A DNA stretch of 64,000 nt from contig NZ_JACXXN010000003.1 in the NCBI RefSeq assembly GCF_014904695.1, positions 392,481-456,480 on the forward strand, written 5' to 3'. The notes under the pieces were generated by a model that was not told where the DNA came from, did no database searches, and worked only from the letters and a program-made list of their open reading frames with translations. The DNA comes from Nostoc sp. MG11. Its GTDB lineage: Bacteria > Cyanobacteriota > Cyanobacteriia > Cyanobacteriales > Nostocaceae. The position numbers were made by a program, and so were the translations under genes. Below, one piece after another: positions 1 to 8,551 of this stretch. The number at the start of each line of letters is the position of its first letter. The stretch's first letter is position 1.

Positions 1-1284
1 TCATAATCCACCGGGCTATCAAAAGCTGATGCGGGAATACATCCCCCAGAAGGGCCACCAGTTTGTACTGCTTTGACTACACCGCCATCTGGTACGCCAC
101 CGCCCATTGCTTCCACAATTTGCTTTAATGAAGTTCCCATCGGTACTTCTATCAAACCTGTGTTACAGATTTTGCCTGCTAATGCAAAAACCTTTGTACC
201 TTTGCTCTTTTGAGTGCCAATGCTGGCGAACCAGTCAGCACCTCTGCGAATAATGGGTGCAACATTGGCGTAAGTTTCAACGTTATTAATTAAGGTAGGA
301 TGCCCCCATAAACCAGACTCGGCGGGGTAGGGTGGACGGGGATGAGGAGTACCGCGTTTACCTTCAATAGAAGCCATTAAAGCAGTTTCTTCACCGCAGA
401 TATAAGCCCCAGCACCAATACGAATATCAATTTTAAAATCAAAGCGAGAGTCAAAAATTTGAGTACCTAAGATGCCAAGGCGTTGCGCTTGGCGAATTGC
501 AGTTTGCAGACGATTGATGGCAACGGGATATTCTGCCCGGATGTAGATATAGCCTTGATTTGCGCCTATAGCGTAGGCTGCGATCGCCATTCCTTCTAAA
601 ACGCGATGAGGGTCACTTTCTAGGACGCTGCGATCCATAAATGAATGCCCCCGGATCGCCTTCATCGGCGTTACAGATGACAAATTTGCGATCGCTTTGC
701 TCATCGCTTTTTGCTTTAGCAACTGTTGCCCATTTCAAACCTGTAGGATAACCAGCACCACCACGTCCCCGTAAACCACTGCGGGTAATAGCATCTACTA
801 CCTCGCTAGGAGTCATCTCCCGCAAAGCATGATAAAGCGCTTGATAACCTTCGGCCGCAATATAAGATTGAATGCGTTCTGGATCTACTTTGCCACTGTT
901 TTCTAAGACAATCGGCATCTGGTATGTAAAAAATGGATGCGTTAAATCCCCTTGCTGGACTGTTGTCTTTCCCCCATTGAGAGCAGTAATAATTGAGTGT
1001 GCATCATCAGGTGTAACTTTCTCGTAGAGTGTACCTAGACTTTCTGGTTCGGTGTTTCTCTCAACCTGTACTAGTGGCCCTTGACAGCACAAACGCATAC
1101 AGCCAACGCCATGAACTTCCACTGTTTCTGCCAAATTCTCTGCTGTAACAGCTTCTTCCAAACGCTGTTTGACGGCTTGTGAATTGGCAGATAGACAACC
1201 AGCTGCAATACAACAGCGAATTTGCACAGGTTTCTCTGAAGCACGTTCTTTTTGGGCAATTTCAAATAACTCAGATAGATCCAT
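1..1284 (-). pseudogene. hoxF: HoxF, NAD-binding diaphorase subunit of bidirectional NiFe hydrogenase; frameshifted, 3' end outside window
   Basis: HoxF binds FMN, NAD and Fe-S clusters and, with HoxE and HoxU, passes electrons between NAD(P)H or ferredoxin and the HoxYH hydrogenase. The start at 1284 gives MDLSELF and overlaps the hoxE stop by 14 nt. The N-terminus is a thioredoxin-like 2Fe-2S domain (Cys pairs in CCIAAGC and CMRLCC). It is followed by the NuoF-type core with SGLRGRGGAGYPTG and [10 protein letters not shown]. At 640-647 the plus strand reads AATGAATG, a 4-bp tandem duplication that shifts the frame right after GDPGAF. The downstream frame resumes with [13 protein letters not shown] and stays open to the window edge, including [12 protein letters not shown] and GGPSGGCIP. 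Removing one repeat unit restores a continuous HoxF. This may be a real disruption or an assembly error. Confidence 0.88.
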
Positions 1285-1798
1285 TTTGCAACCATCCTTT
1301 GATGCGTTCAAGGACTGATTCAGCAGTTTGATTACCTAAAACGGTACCATCAAACACTACAGCAGATGCAATTCCACAAGCACCTAGACATCTTGCTGTT
1401 AGTAGTGAAATTTGACCATCTGCCGTGGTTTCACCAGCATGGATGTGGGCAGACTTTTCTACATTTGCCAAGATAGCTTGAGCGCCTTTGACGTAACAAG
1501 CTGTACCCGTACACACCACGCAAGTATGCACACCACTAGGTGCAAGTGAAAACAAATGGTAGAACGTGGCAACACCATAAACTCGACTAGGTGGTAGTTT
1601 GAGATTGTGAGCAATGTAAATTAATACATCGTTTTCTAAATAACCAAAAAGTTCCTGTGCTTTATGCAATATCTCAATGAGTGCATCCTGTTGATACTGG
1701 TGGCGTTTGATAGTTGCATCCAGCATCTTAAAGCGCTTATCTGTTACTGAGGTTGCTTTTGCCGTGTTCTTCATTTTAACAGTAGATGCCGAATTCAT
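1271..1798 (-). CDS. hoxE: HoxE, 2Fe-2S subunit of bidirectional hydrogenase diaphorase
   Basis: A 175-residue NuoE/24-kDa-type thioredoxin-like ferredoxin that serves as the electron-transfer subunit of the HoxEFU diaphorase. The four cluster ligands are visible as C-x4-C in VCTGTACYVKG and C-x3-C in ARCLGACGIA. The helical N-terminus with ALIEILHKAQELFGYL is typical of the family. I place the start at 1798 (MNSASTVKMKN), because a GAGAGG ribosome site lies about 8 nt upstream. An in-frame extension to 1861 has no such site. The gene comes first in the visible operon and overlaps hoxF by 14 nt, which suggests translational coupling. Confidence 0.93.
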   Translation of the reverse strand: MNSASTVKMKNTAKATSVTDKRFKMLDATIKRHQYQQDALIEILHKAQELFGYLENDVLIYIAHNLKLPPSRVYGVATFYHLFSLAPSGVHTCVVCTGTACYVKGAQAILANVEKSAHIHAGETTADGQISLLTARCLGACGIASAVVFDGTVLGNQTAESVLERIKGWLQNGSI

Positions 1799-1929
1799 CG
1801 TTTGAGCCTCTCGTCTCTTCAGGATGTTGCGAGTCTCACACTTAGGATGATAGAAGAACAATTTGAGAAACTTGTGAGGACAGTAAGAATGTTCGGCGTT
1901 GCTGGATTATGTGATGATTTTGTCATGTA

Positions 1930-1992
1930 GAGGAGCCAGCGCTGTGCGGGGGTTCTCTCCGTTGAGGCGACTGGGGTGCGCGGAGGCACAGA
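1930..1992. repeat. short GC-rich imperfect inverted repeat upstream of hoxE
   Basis: The stretch runs from GAGCCAGCGC to GGCGACTGGGGTGCGCGG. It resembles the ends of the GCCAGCGC...CGACTGGCG cassette found at 2294, 23428 and 36178, so it is probably a diverged relative. It lies 130-190 bp upstream of the hoxE start, in the likely promoter region. Confidence 0.45.
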
Positions 1993-2050
1993 GAAAAGAG
2001 TTTTAGAGATGTTCACACTGCAATGAAGCAAGGCGTAATACCTAAACAGA

Positions 2051-2430
2051 ACTTACGCACTCAGATCCCCCAACCCCCTTAGAAAGGGGGTTTTAGACGT
2101 TCCCCCCTTTTTAAAGCTACGGTGTACACACATCTGTGTACAAAACCAAAATCGTTGTATATCCTCCTAAATCCCCCTTCAAAAGGGGGACTTTGAGAGG
2201 TTTTTGCCCCCCTTTTGAAGGGGGGTTGGGGGGATCAAAAGCCTGTGGGGCAACTCTCAAAGACTTGTGTGTACACCGTACCTTTTTAAGGGGAGCCAGC
2301 GCGGTCTTCTCCCAACGCGAAGTAGCGTCTCCAAGAGTTGGGGAGACGCAATCATGCGATGGGGTCTCCCCAAGTGGAGCGACTGGCGTGGGTTAGGGGG
2401 GATCAGGGTTTCAGGCTTCAGTGCGTAAGT
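2051..2430. mobile_element. MITE-like element with ACTTACGCACT terminal inverted repeats, carrying two nested insertions
   Basis: The ends are ACTTACGCACT (2051-2061) and its exact inverse AGTGCGTAAGT (2420-2430). Inside them lie CAGATCCCCCAACCCCC and a matching GGGGGGATC arm. Relatives are at 36107-36317 and 51752-51865, and a core-only copy is at 23367-23538. The 51752 copy is only 114 bp long and shows the element without internal cargo. This copy holds a 98-bp GC-rich cassette (2294-2391) and a second small element (2115-2281). It has no coding capacity; the short open frames here are repeat-derived. Mobilisation by a transposase elsewhere is inferred. Confidence 0.75.
2115..2281. mobile_element. 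Nested small inverted-repeat element with apparent 8-bp target duplication
   Basis: A 167-bp segment bounded by TACGGTGTACACACA near its left end and the inverse TGTGTGTACACCGTA at its right end. It is flanked on both sides by CTTTTTAA (2107-2114 and 2282-2289). Sister copies of the host element at 36107 and 23367 lack this segment; the 36107 copy reads CCCCCCTTTTTAAGGGG uninterrupted. Insertion into the older element with duplication of 8 bp is the simplest reading. Its interior has its own inverted arms of C- and G-runs. Confidence 0.75.
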
Positions 2431-2572
2431 CCTACTAAAGTTAGATCCTCACAACTTCCTCAGATTTTTGACTTAACCTCAACATATAGCCAAAATAGGG
2501 TTTATATTCTTTCTGCCCTCTGCTTCCCTGCCTCCTGCTCTCTTCTGCCTTTCTTGTTAAGGTGTGATGATC

Positions 2573-3619
2573 ATGCAAAAACGACTTGGCATTCTGACTA
2601 GTGGTGGCGACTGTCCCGGACTCAATACTGTAATTCGGGCAGTTGTTAACCACGCCACCCTCACCTATAACTGGCAGGTAGTAGGTATTCCTTATGCAAC
2701 TAGAGGGCTTTTAGAGAGAAAGGCAATTCCTCTGAGCATAAATGGTCTAGACCTACGTGGTATTGACCCCTTGCTAAATATGGGAGGCACGATTCTAGGT
2801 AGCATCAATAAAGGTGATACTCTAGCTCATATTGACGAGATTATTGCTGGCTACCATGCTTTAGAACTAGATGCCTTGATTGGCGTTGGTGGAGATGGCA
2901 GTTTAGCAATTCTCAACCAACTGCAAAGCAAAGGAAACTGGCAGTTCATCGCTATTCCGAAAACAATTGATAATGATGTAGCAAAGACAGAAAGAGTAGT
3001 TGGGTTTGATACTGCGGTCAACACAATTGTTGATGCTCTGAATCGTTTGACATTTACCGCTGCTAGTCACGATCGCGTGATGATTGTCGAAGTCATGGGA
3101 CGCAAAGCTGGGCATTTAGCGCTACACTCCGGTATTGCAGGCGGTGCAGATGTGATTTTGATTCCTGAAATTCCCCATACAATTAAAGGTGTGTGCGAAC
3201 ATTTAGCAGAATTACGCGATCGCTGGGGACGCAGATTTGCAATTGTCGTTGTGGCGGAAGGCGTTCAAATAGCAGCTGATTCATCTAGTCATCTATCCTG
3301 CGAAAAGCCATCCTGTGGTATGGGTCAATATATCGCCGATGAGCTTCGCCATTGCAGTAACAATCAAATTGATATTCGGGTTTCCGTTTTAGGACACATT
3401 CAACGAGGTGGTATTCCTTCAGCTTTAGACCGGTTAGCTGATGGACAATCTGCACAGATGGTAGCTTGGCAAAATGGGCAAGTTGTAGCTGTTCCTTTAG
3501 AAGCAGTCTTGGCTTGCAGTCCATGTCTTGTAGATCCTAATAATTTCTTAGTGCAAACTGCGCGATCGCTCAGTACTTACATTGGTAACATTACTCCAGC
3601 GATAACCAATATCTTATGA
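2573..3619 (+). CDS. pfkA: 6-phosphofructokinase (PfkA family)
   Basis: It phosphorylates fructose 6-phosphate to the 1,6-bisphosphate in cytosolic glycolysis. The 348 residues match the usual PfkA length. Family motifs in order are GILTSGGDCPGLN (N-terminal nucleotide loop), GVGGDGS, IPKTIDND (catalytic Asp) and VEVMGRKAGHLA. The Gly in GGDGS is the residue expected for ATP use, whereas the Lys in PKTIDND is more often seen in pyrophosphate or mixed-type enzymes; ATP use is therefore likely but not proven. I chose the ATG at 2573 because AAGGTG sits 8 nt upstream. GTG 2564 and ATG 2567 lie within or too near that site. A strong hairpin follows at 3842. Confidence 0.93.
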   Translation: MQKRLGILTSGGDCPGLNTVIRAVVNHATLTYNWQVVGIPYATRGLLERKAIPLSINGLDLRGIDPLLNMGGTILGSINKGDTLAHIDEIIAGYHALELDALIGVGGDGSLAILNQLQSKGNWQFIAIPKTIDNDVAKTERVVGFDTAVNTIVDALNRLTFTAASHDRVMIVEVMGRKAGHLALHSGIAGGADVILIPEIPHTIKGVCEHLAELRDRWGRRFAIVVVAEGVQIAADSSSHLSCEKPSCGMGQYIADELRHCSNNQIDIRVSVLGHIQRGGIPSALDRLADGQSAQMVAWQNGQVVAVPLEAVLACSPCLVDPNNFLVQTARSLSTYIGNITPAITNIL

Positions 3620-3709
3620 GATTTTGTAAACAAACCCACTCTTGCGTTCTTCTCTGCGCCTCTGCGTGAGTAATACCAATTTAAAAAAACAATGTGACAG
3701 ATAAACCGT

Positions 3710-3738
3710 GTAGAGACGTTGCAATGCAACGTCTCTAC
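3710..3738. repeat. dispersed palindrome (GTAGAGACGTTGCA family)
   Basis: A perfect 14-bp inverted repeat, GTAGAGACGTTGCA / TGCAACGTCTCTAC, with a single central base. A second family member, a perfect 28-bp palindrome with A/T in the centre, lies at 48867-48894. Both are intergenic and downstream of genes. Confidence 0.8.
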
Positions 3739-3841
3739 CAAAAGATTTGTTGCAATCATTAATTGAATCGGTATAATTCATCAAATCACCCAGCACAAAA
3801 CGGAGCCTTTTATCAGTCTTCACGAGAAGACTTGAGAAATT

Positions 3842-3866
3842 AGCCTGGAACTAAAAGTTCCAGGCT
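3842..3866 (+). terminator. strong hairpin downstream of pfkA, probable terminator
   Basis: AGCCTGGAACT and AGTTCCAGGCT form an 11-bp perfect stem with a 3-nt loop, followed by GTTTAAGTTATT. It lies 222 bp past the pfkA stop and faces the convergent gene at 3964, so it may act on both strands. The T-tract is short. Confidence 0.55.
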
Positions 3867-3963
3867 GTTTAAGTTATTAGCTAGTTGAGAATGTTGCAAA
3901 CACATCAGAATTTAAGAGACACCTCAATTAAAAATTCAAGTACCTCTTAATATCTGAATATTT

Positions 3964-4353
3964 TTATTTTGCTGTTACATTTCCAATAGCTTCTTTCGCT
4001 TTCTCAACAATACTTTCTTGGGGCTTTCCTGCTTGTTCGGCTTTCACATTTCTTTCATAAGCCTTTTCCATAGTATTAAGATTTTCTCCATCTTTTGCTG
4101 CTTGCTCGTAAGCTTCTTGTCGTTCTTCTTCTTTAACGCCGACACCTGGATCATATTCGTAAGCACGGTTAATTTTTTCTTGAGAATTTGGTTTATACTC
4201 TGGAGGTACGAGCTTTAATTCTTCAAGTGTAGTTGCATAACTAGCTTGCTGCATAAAAATGAATGAACTCGACAAGCTAATGAACATTATTAAGCCAAAA
4301 ACCAAAAAGGTAGAACGTAAAACTTGCTTGCAAGTTAATAGAATTTTTTGCAT
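3964..4353 (-). CDS. small secreted protein of unknown function
   Basis: 129 residues. A signal peptide is clear: a basic N-terminus (MQKILLTCKQVLR), a hydrophobic segment at about 14-34 and a likely cleavage after ASYA. The mature part is short, charged and rich in Glu, Lys and Ala. It contains PPEYKPNSQEKINRAYEYDP and an Ala/Glu helix at about 75-125. It looks like the small secreted stress proteins common in Nostocales, but I recognise no domain. It stands alone, convergent with pfkA. Confidence 0.75.
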   Translation of the reverse strand: MQKILLTCKQVLRSTFLVFGLIMFISLSSSFIFMQQASYATTLEELKLVPPEYKPNSQEKINRAYEYDPGVGVKEEERQEAYEQAAKDGENLNTMEKAYERNVKAEQAGKPQESIVEKAKEAIGNVTAK

Positions 4354-4482
4354 GAAAAACCTTCCTAATTTTTTATTATGAGCCTTCGTCGTGTATAAAT
4401 AGATTCAATCTACAAGGCTCAAAGGCATCCTAAGTGTTTAGGTACAGTTCTTCCTTCTACCGCAGGGTATATTAATTTTCAC

Positions 4483-5586
4483 CTATAACCAACTGTGATG
4501 AATCTTAATTCCTCGATTTTGCATTGTATACTCAAACAAATTTGTTGGTAGTGCTTCTTCCACAGCAAAAACGCCTGGTTTCTTGAGTTTACCCTCTAGT
4601 AATAATTGGGCAATACTACCCGTACCACAACCAGAAGCCATTGCTGTATTTTCATGTACTAAATCTGAACAAAATACGGCTGTTTTACCGTTCTTTTGAC
4701 CTGTTACTTCGGAGCGAACTGCTACTCCAATACCAGTAAAGCGATTGGTAACATCAGTCATCAAATGACTAACATGAGATAAAAATTCAATAGTGCTACG
4801 TTTCTGCATTAACCATTTAGGAAACACATGAGCAGTGATCCAAGTCATGTGATTGTAAAAATCGGGAACTGAGCCAAACTTAGTAATTACGGTTTTGACT
4901 GATGGGAAGGCGTGGGGTAATGTGAAAGTTTCCGGCATATCAAACCAGTAAACTCCCGTACGTCCATAGGGAGGTAGAAAGTTAACAGCTTCGCGTTCAC
5001 TATAAGGCTGTACTTCTTGCCATTTACCATCTATCCAAGCATCAAAAGGACGCTGTAATCCCAGAAAAGTTGTCCGCATCACTGTAACGCCAGCACCGCC
5101 AGAACCAGAAACTAAATAACTTAGATGAATCTTTTGCGCTTCATCAAATTGCTCGATACCTTGACGTACCATGCTATTAGAAATGCCTGGAAAAATGCCA
5201 GTGTTAATAATCGCCGTAACACCAGCAGCAGCGGCTTGTTCTTGATAATTAAGAGCCTTACTAGTATAAGAACGATGATCGCTAACATCTACATAGTTAA
5301 CGCCTTGGGCAATACAGGTTTCAAGAACATTAGTATCTCGGTAGTGAAATGGCCCAGCACAGTGGATAACTAAGTCAGAGTTGGCGATCGCCTCCTTCAA
5401 CTTATCAACTTCTGCTAAATCCAATATCAAAAACTGTACTTGCCCTGCCGAAGTCAAGTTAACAGCCTTTCCTATCTCTGGGGAACGCCCAGTGATCGTA
5501 ATCTGTGCCTGCGTATGAGTAGCTAGATCCTGAGCAACACTGCTACCAATTCGCCCCCGTCCTCCTAAAATTAAAACTCGTGTCAT
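4483..5586 (-). CDS. saccharopine dehydrogenase-like NAD(P)-binding protein
   Basis: 367 residues. The N-terminal Rossmann motif is VLILGGRGRIGSSVAQDL, followed by TITGRSPE and a VIHCAGPF segment, as in the saccharopine dehydrogenase NADP-binding family. The central part has CIAQGVNYVDVSDHR, and GSGGAGVTVMRTT lies near residue 160. No membrane segment is evident. The substrate is unknown; relatives include enzymes and trans-acting enoyl reductases, so lysine metabolism should not be assumed. It has no close operon partner. Confidence 0.8.
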   Translation of the reverse strand: MTRVLILGGRGRIGSSVAQDLATHTQAQITITGRSPEIGKAVNLTSAGQVQFLILDLAEVDKLKEAIANSDLVIHCAGPFHYRDTNVLETCIAQGVNYVDVSDHRSYTSKALNYQEQAAAAGVTAIINTGIFPGISNSMVRQGIEQFDEAQKIHLSYLVSGSGGAGVTVMRTTFLGLQRPFDAWIDGKWQEVQPYSEREAVNFLPPYGRTGVYWFDMPETFTLPHAFPSVKTVITKFGSVPDFYNHMTWITAHVFPKWLMQKRSTIEFLSHVSHLMTDVTNRFTGIGVAVRSEVTGQKNGKTAVFCSDLVHENTAMASGCGTGSIAQLLLEGKLKKPGVFAVEEALPTNLFEYTMQNRGIKIHHSWL

Positions 5587-5764
5587 TACTCCAGAATAGG
5601 AAACACCATTATTATTTCATCAGCTTTCAGTTCTATTTGTCACCTGTTATAAGTATGACCTTGCCTGCTTACAAAGGAGGACTTATAAATTGACTTCGTA
5701 AACTTCCGGTAGTATTTAGCAACTATTTTAACGATAATTTGTGTTGCTATGTAGCGATCGCTCT

Positions 5765-5827
5765 CAAAACTCGACACTCCAAGAGCAAAACTCGGAACTC
5801 CGAGATCAAAACTCAGAACTCCGAGAT
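5765..5827. repeat. three tandem 21-bp repeats
   Basis: Three consecutive units of the form CAAAACTCgraACTCCgAGAt (5765-5785, 5786-5806, 5807-5827), differing at a few positions. This is a short tandem repeated sequence in the region between crtO and the upstream-facing gene at 5586. The array is too short and lacks spacers, so it is not CRISPR. Confidence 0.85.
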
Positions 5828-5875
5828 ATTATCTTTGACATTCAACTAATGTACGCATTTATGCATACATCCTGC

Positions 5876-7570
5876 TCAACTAATGCCAAAAACTGACTCT
5901 ACCGTTGACTTGATGGAATCTCTTGCATCCTTCAAAGTCTGGCTAATTGGATGCTTAGCCTGCAAAAACACACGGGCGCAATTGCGTCCTGGCATTCCAG
6001 AGATAGAACCACCTGGATGCGTCCCTGCACCAGTTAAAAATAGATTGTCAATTGGGGTTTTGTAGTTTGCTATTTCTGGCAAAGGACGGAAAAACACCAT
6101 TTGATCTAGTGTCATGTCAATGTGGTAATAATTGCCTTTATACGCACCTAATCTTTCTCCCAATTCTGCTGGACTCTCAACACGACGCGCAATAGTTGCA
6201 TCTTTCACATTGGGTGCATAGGTCGCCAACTTATCAATTACCCTGTCTGCAACTTTGTTTTTCAACTCATCTGTCCAACCAGTACCTTTTAAACCAGTAC
6301 CTTCTGCACCTGCAATTTGATAGGGGGCGAAAAACTCAATCCACAGGGTGTGCTTGCCTGGTGGTGCTAATGTGGGGTCAAGAGCGCTAGGCATCACCAC
6401 ATACATAGAGGGATCAGAATCAGGAATCTCTCCCAAGGTACATTTACTATGAGCCTGTTCCACGTGACTCACGGAATCTGCAATCAAGATAGAGCCAATT
6501 AGATATTCATCTTTATGCGCGTGATATGGAAAGCGCAACGGTTCATCTAAAGCCAAATCTATCTTGAGGATAGTTTCATTGTTATTAACGATACGGCGTT
6601 CTAGTCTTTCCCTTAACTCTGGAGCAACTGCATCGATATCACTCTTATCAGTCATTTGTAAGAACAACCGCTGAGCGTCAATATTAGAAATTACCCCATG
6701 TTTAGCGCGATATTCTTTACCACCAGCTACCCGTACACCAACTGCTTTTTTATCGTCAATTAGGATTTTATCAACGTGTTGGTCTGTGAGAATAACGCCA
6801 CCTTTACTTTTAACTAAATTCACCAAAGCTTGTACAAGTGCGCCAGTACCGCCGCGAGGTCTAGCCATACCAGGGTCATGACGCATTGCCATCATGATTG
6901 CACCAATAGCAAGGGTTTTTTGCGATGGTGGCGCACCAAGTTCTGATGCAAGTCTTGCCAAAGGTGCTTTGAGAAATTCCTCATCAAACCACTCGTTAAC
7001 CAAGTCTTCAGCACTGGTCAACATATTGCGAATAAAGTCAAGGGTTTTGTTTGGGGAACCAATTACTGAAAATAAATCTTTCAGTTTTGTGATGTCATAG
7101 TTACCAAGGATATCTATAACTGACTTTGGCGGTGCATTAAACATTGGAATCATTGCACCCAGCGCCCGTTGCCAATAATCTGTATATTCTGCATATTTTT
7201 TGGCATCGCGCTCATTATAACGGGCGATTTCTGCACAAGTTTTTTCCAGCGACTTGTGACCTAAAAAATACTTGCCATCAGGATGTGGACAGAAAACAAC
7301 TGGATCACACTCTAAATATTCCAAACCATATTTTTCCAATTCTAATTCTTCGACAACTGGCCCTAGGTGGATAAATTCATGATCAATAGCGCATAAGTTA
7401 AATTTAAATCCAGGAGCTTCTTGCGGTAAACATTCTTCAGTTGTCGCCGCACCACCAGGAACAGAACGCTTTTCCAGCAGCAGAACACTATAGCCAGCTT
7501 TCAGCAAATAAGCAGCACAAACTAGACCATTGTGTCCTGCACCAATAATTACAATGTCGTACTCTTGCAT
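5876..7570 (-). CDS. crtO: beta-carotene ketolase, CrtO type
   Basis: CrtO introduces a 4-keto group into beta-carotene to give echinenone and related ketocarotenoids. The 564-residue protein belongs to the phytoene-desaturase-like FAD family. It starts with the dinucleotide motif DIVIIGAGHNGLVCAAYLL and ends with the family signature TGAGTHPGGSISGMPGRNCA. Long blocks match my memory of Synechocystis CrtO (for example CAIDHEFI and WTDELKNKVADRVIDKL). It lies 104 bp downstream of a DUF2993 gene on the same strand, with a P450 gene beyond; joint transcription is possible. Confidence 0.93.
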   Translation of the reverse strand: MQEYDIVIIGAGHNGLVCAAYLLKAGYSVLLLEKRSVPGGAATTEECLPQEAPGFKFNLCAIDHEFIHLGPVVEELELEKYGLEYLECDPVVFCPHPDGKYFLGHKSLEKTCAEIARYNERDAKKYAEYTDYWQRALGAMIPMFNAPPKSVIDILGNYDITKLKDLFSVIGSPNKTLDFIRNMLTSAEDLVNEWFDEEFLKAPLARLASELGAPPSQKTLAIGAIMMAMRHDPGMARPRGGTGALVQALVNLVKSKGGVILTDQHVDKILIDDKKAVGVRVAGGKEYRAKHGVISNIDAQRLFLQMTDKSDIDAVAPELRERLERRIVNNNETILKIDLALDEPLRFPYHAHKDEYLIGSILIADSVSHVEQAHSKCTLGEIPDSDPSMYVVMPSALDPTLAPPGKHTLWIEFFAPYQIAGAEGTGLKGTGWTDELKNKVADRVIDKLATYAPNVKDATIARRVESPAELGERLGAYKGNYYHIDMTLDQMVFFRPLPEIANYKTPIDNLFLTGAGTHPGGSISGMPGRNCARVFLQAKHPISQTLKDARDSIKSTVESVFGIS

Positions 7571-7674
7571 AATTGTGATTTTAGAATGCGCTAGATTTCT
7601 AATATTAGAAAACTTTTAACATTTTTACATCACTCATTAGGTACAAAATTTATTTTTTGTAGTTGCTTCTACTA

Positions 7675-8433
7675 CTAAGGAGATACGACAGTTGACGATG
7701 ATGGTATTTGCCTCACTTGAGTTTCTATCATCACTGTCATAATCTCCTTTTCTACTTCTAAATCTTTGATCCGAAATACTATATCTTCCCATTTAAAAGA
7801 TGATTGATTCACTAATTCTTTGATTTTTTGCATAATTGCCACAACTAGCTCTATAGAAACACCTTCACCTTGAGTACAGTTAAAACTTTCTAGCATCAAA
7901 GGTTGCGAATGAGTGCGTGGGCGAATCATTCCTATAAAACTTAACGAGCGAGTCTTGCCCATTTCTGTTAACAACACCTTTACCCTGAATTCTAGTTTGC
8001 CACTACCAGGTAAAAATATCTGAATCTCTTGCGGCTTTAAACTCACTGTTTCGCCATCTACATTCAAATCATAACTTTGTAAATTGCTACGAACAAAGTC
8101 TGAATTTAAAGCACGATTAATATCTGTTTCTGTGAGTACAACACGAGCAATGGTATTTACTGGTTGGTTTAGTTCTATTTGACCAAAAAGAGCGCTTAAT
8201 GGATTAATAGCAATACTATCTGTTTGCAGTTTAATTTCCTGTACGCGGATGTCTTTTTTTATGATCAATCCTTGACCACTAACTGAAACTCCATCTGCCT
8301 GTCCCTGAACTATTTTCAACAGATCGGTTTGCACATCTATATCAATTTGTTCTGCTTTATCTATCTGTTGGGATACCATCCTCTCAGCTTCTTGTGATAG
8401 GAATTGCTCCTCTAACCGTTGCTCGTCAGGCAT
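7675..8433 (-). CDS. DUF2993 (LmeA-like) protein
   Basis: 252 residues resembling the DUF2993 family, whose mycobacterial member LmeA binds phospholipid. Visible traits are an amphipathic N-terminus (LEEQFLSQEAERMVSQQI), a repeated beta-rich pattern (VSVSGQGLIIKKDIRVQEI) and LTETDINRALNSDFV followed by a long beta region. There is no signal peptide. The protein probably associates peripherally with membranes; its role in cyanobacteria is unknown. It sits between crtO and a P450 gene on the same strand. Confidence 0.75.
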   Translation of the reverse strand: MPDEQRLEEQFLSQEAERMVSQQIDKAEQIDIDVQTDLLKIVQGQADGVSVSGQGLIIKKDIRVQEIKLQTDSIAINPLSALFGQIELNQPVNTIARVVLTETDINRALNSDFVRSNLQSYDLNVDGETVSLKPQEIQIFLPGSGKLEFRVKVLLTEMGKTRSLSFIGMIRPRTHSQPLMLESFNCTQGEGVSIELVVAIMQKIKELVNQSSFKWEDIVFRIKDLEVEKEIMTVMIETQVRQIPSSSTVVSP

Positions 8434-8551
8434 GAATTCTAAATCTCCTAATATCTTATTACTGTTTACTGTAGATGCTGGATCTCAGAAGCGTATCTAT
8501 AGGACGATATATCTAAATAGGAGGATAGAATAACCACGCAAAAATTAATTT

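Noticed and set aside
2136..2601. Two overlapping open frames upstream of pfkA
   Set aside because: They lie in the nested MITE-like elements; the same peptide (MGRRNHAMGSPQ) reappears in the element copy at 36222, so it is repeat-derived.
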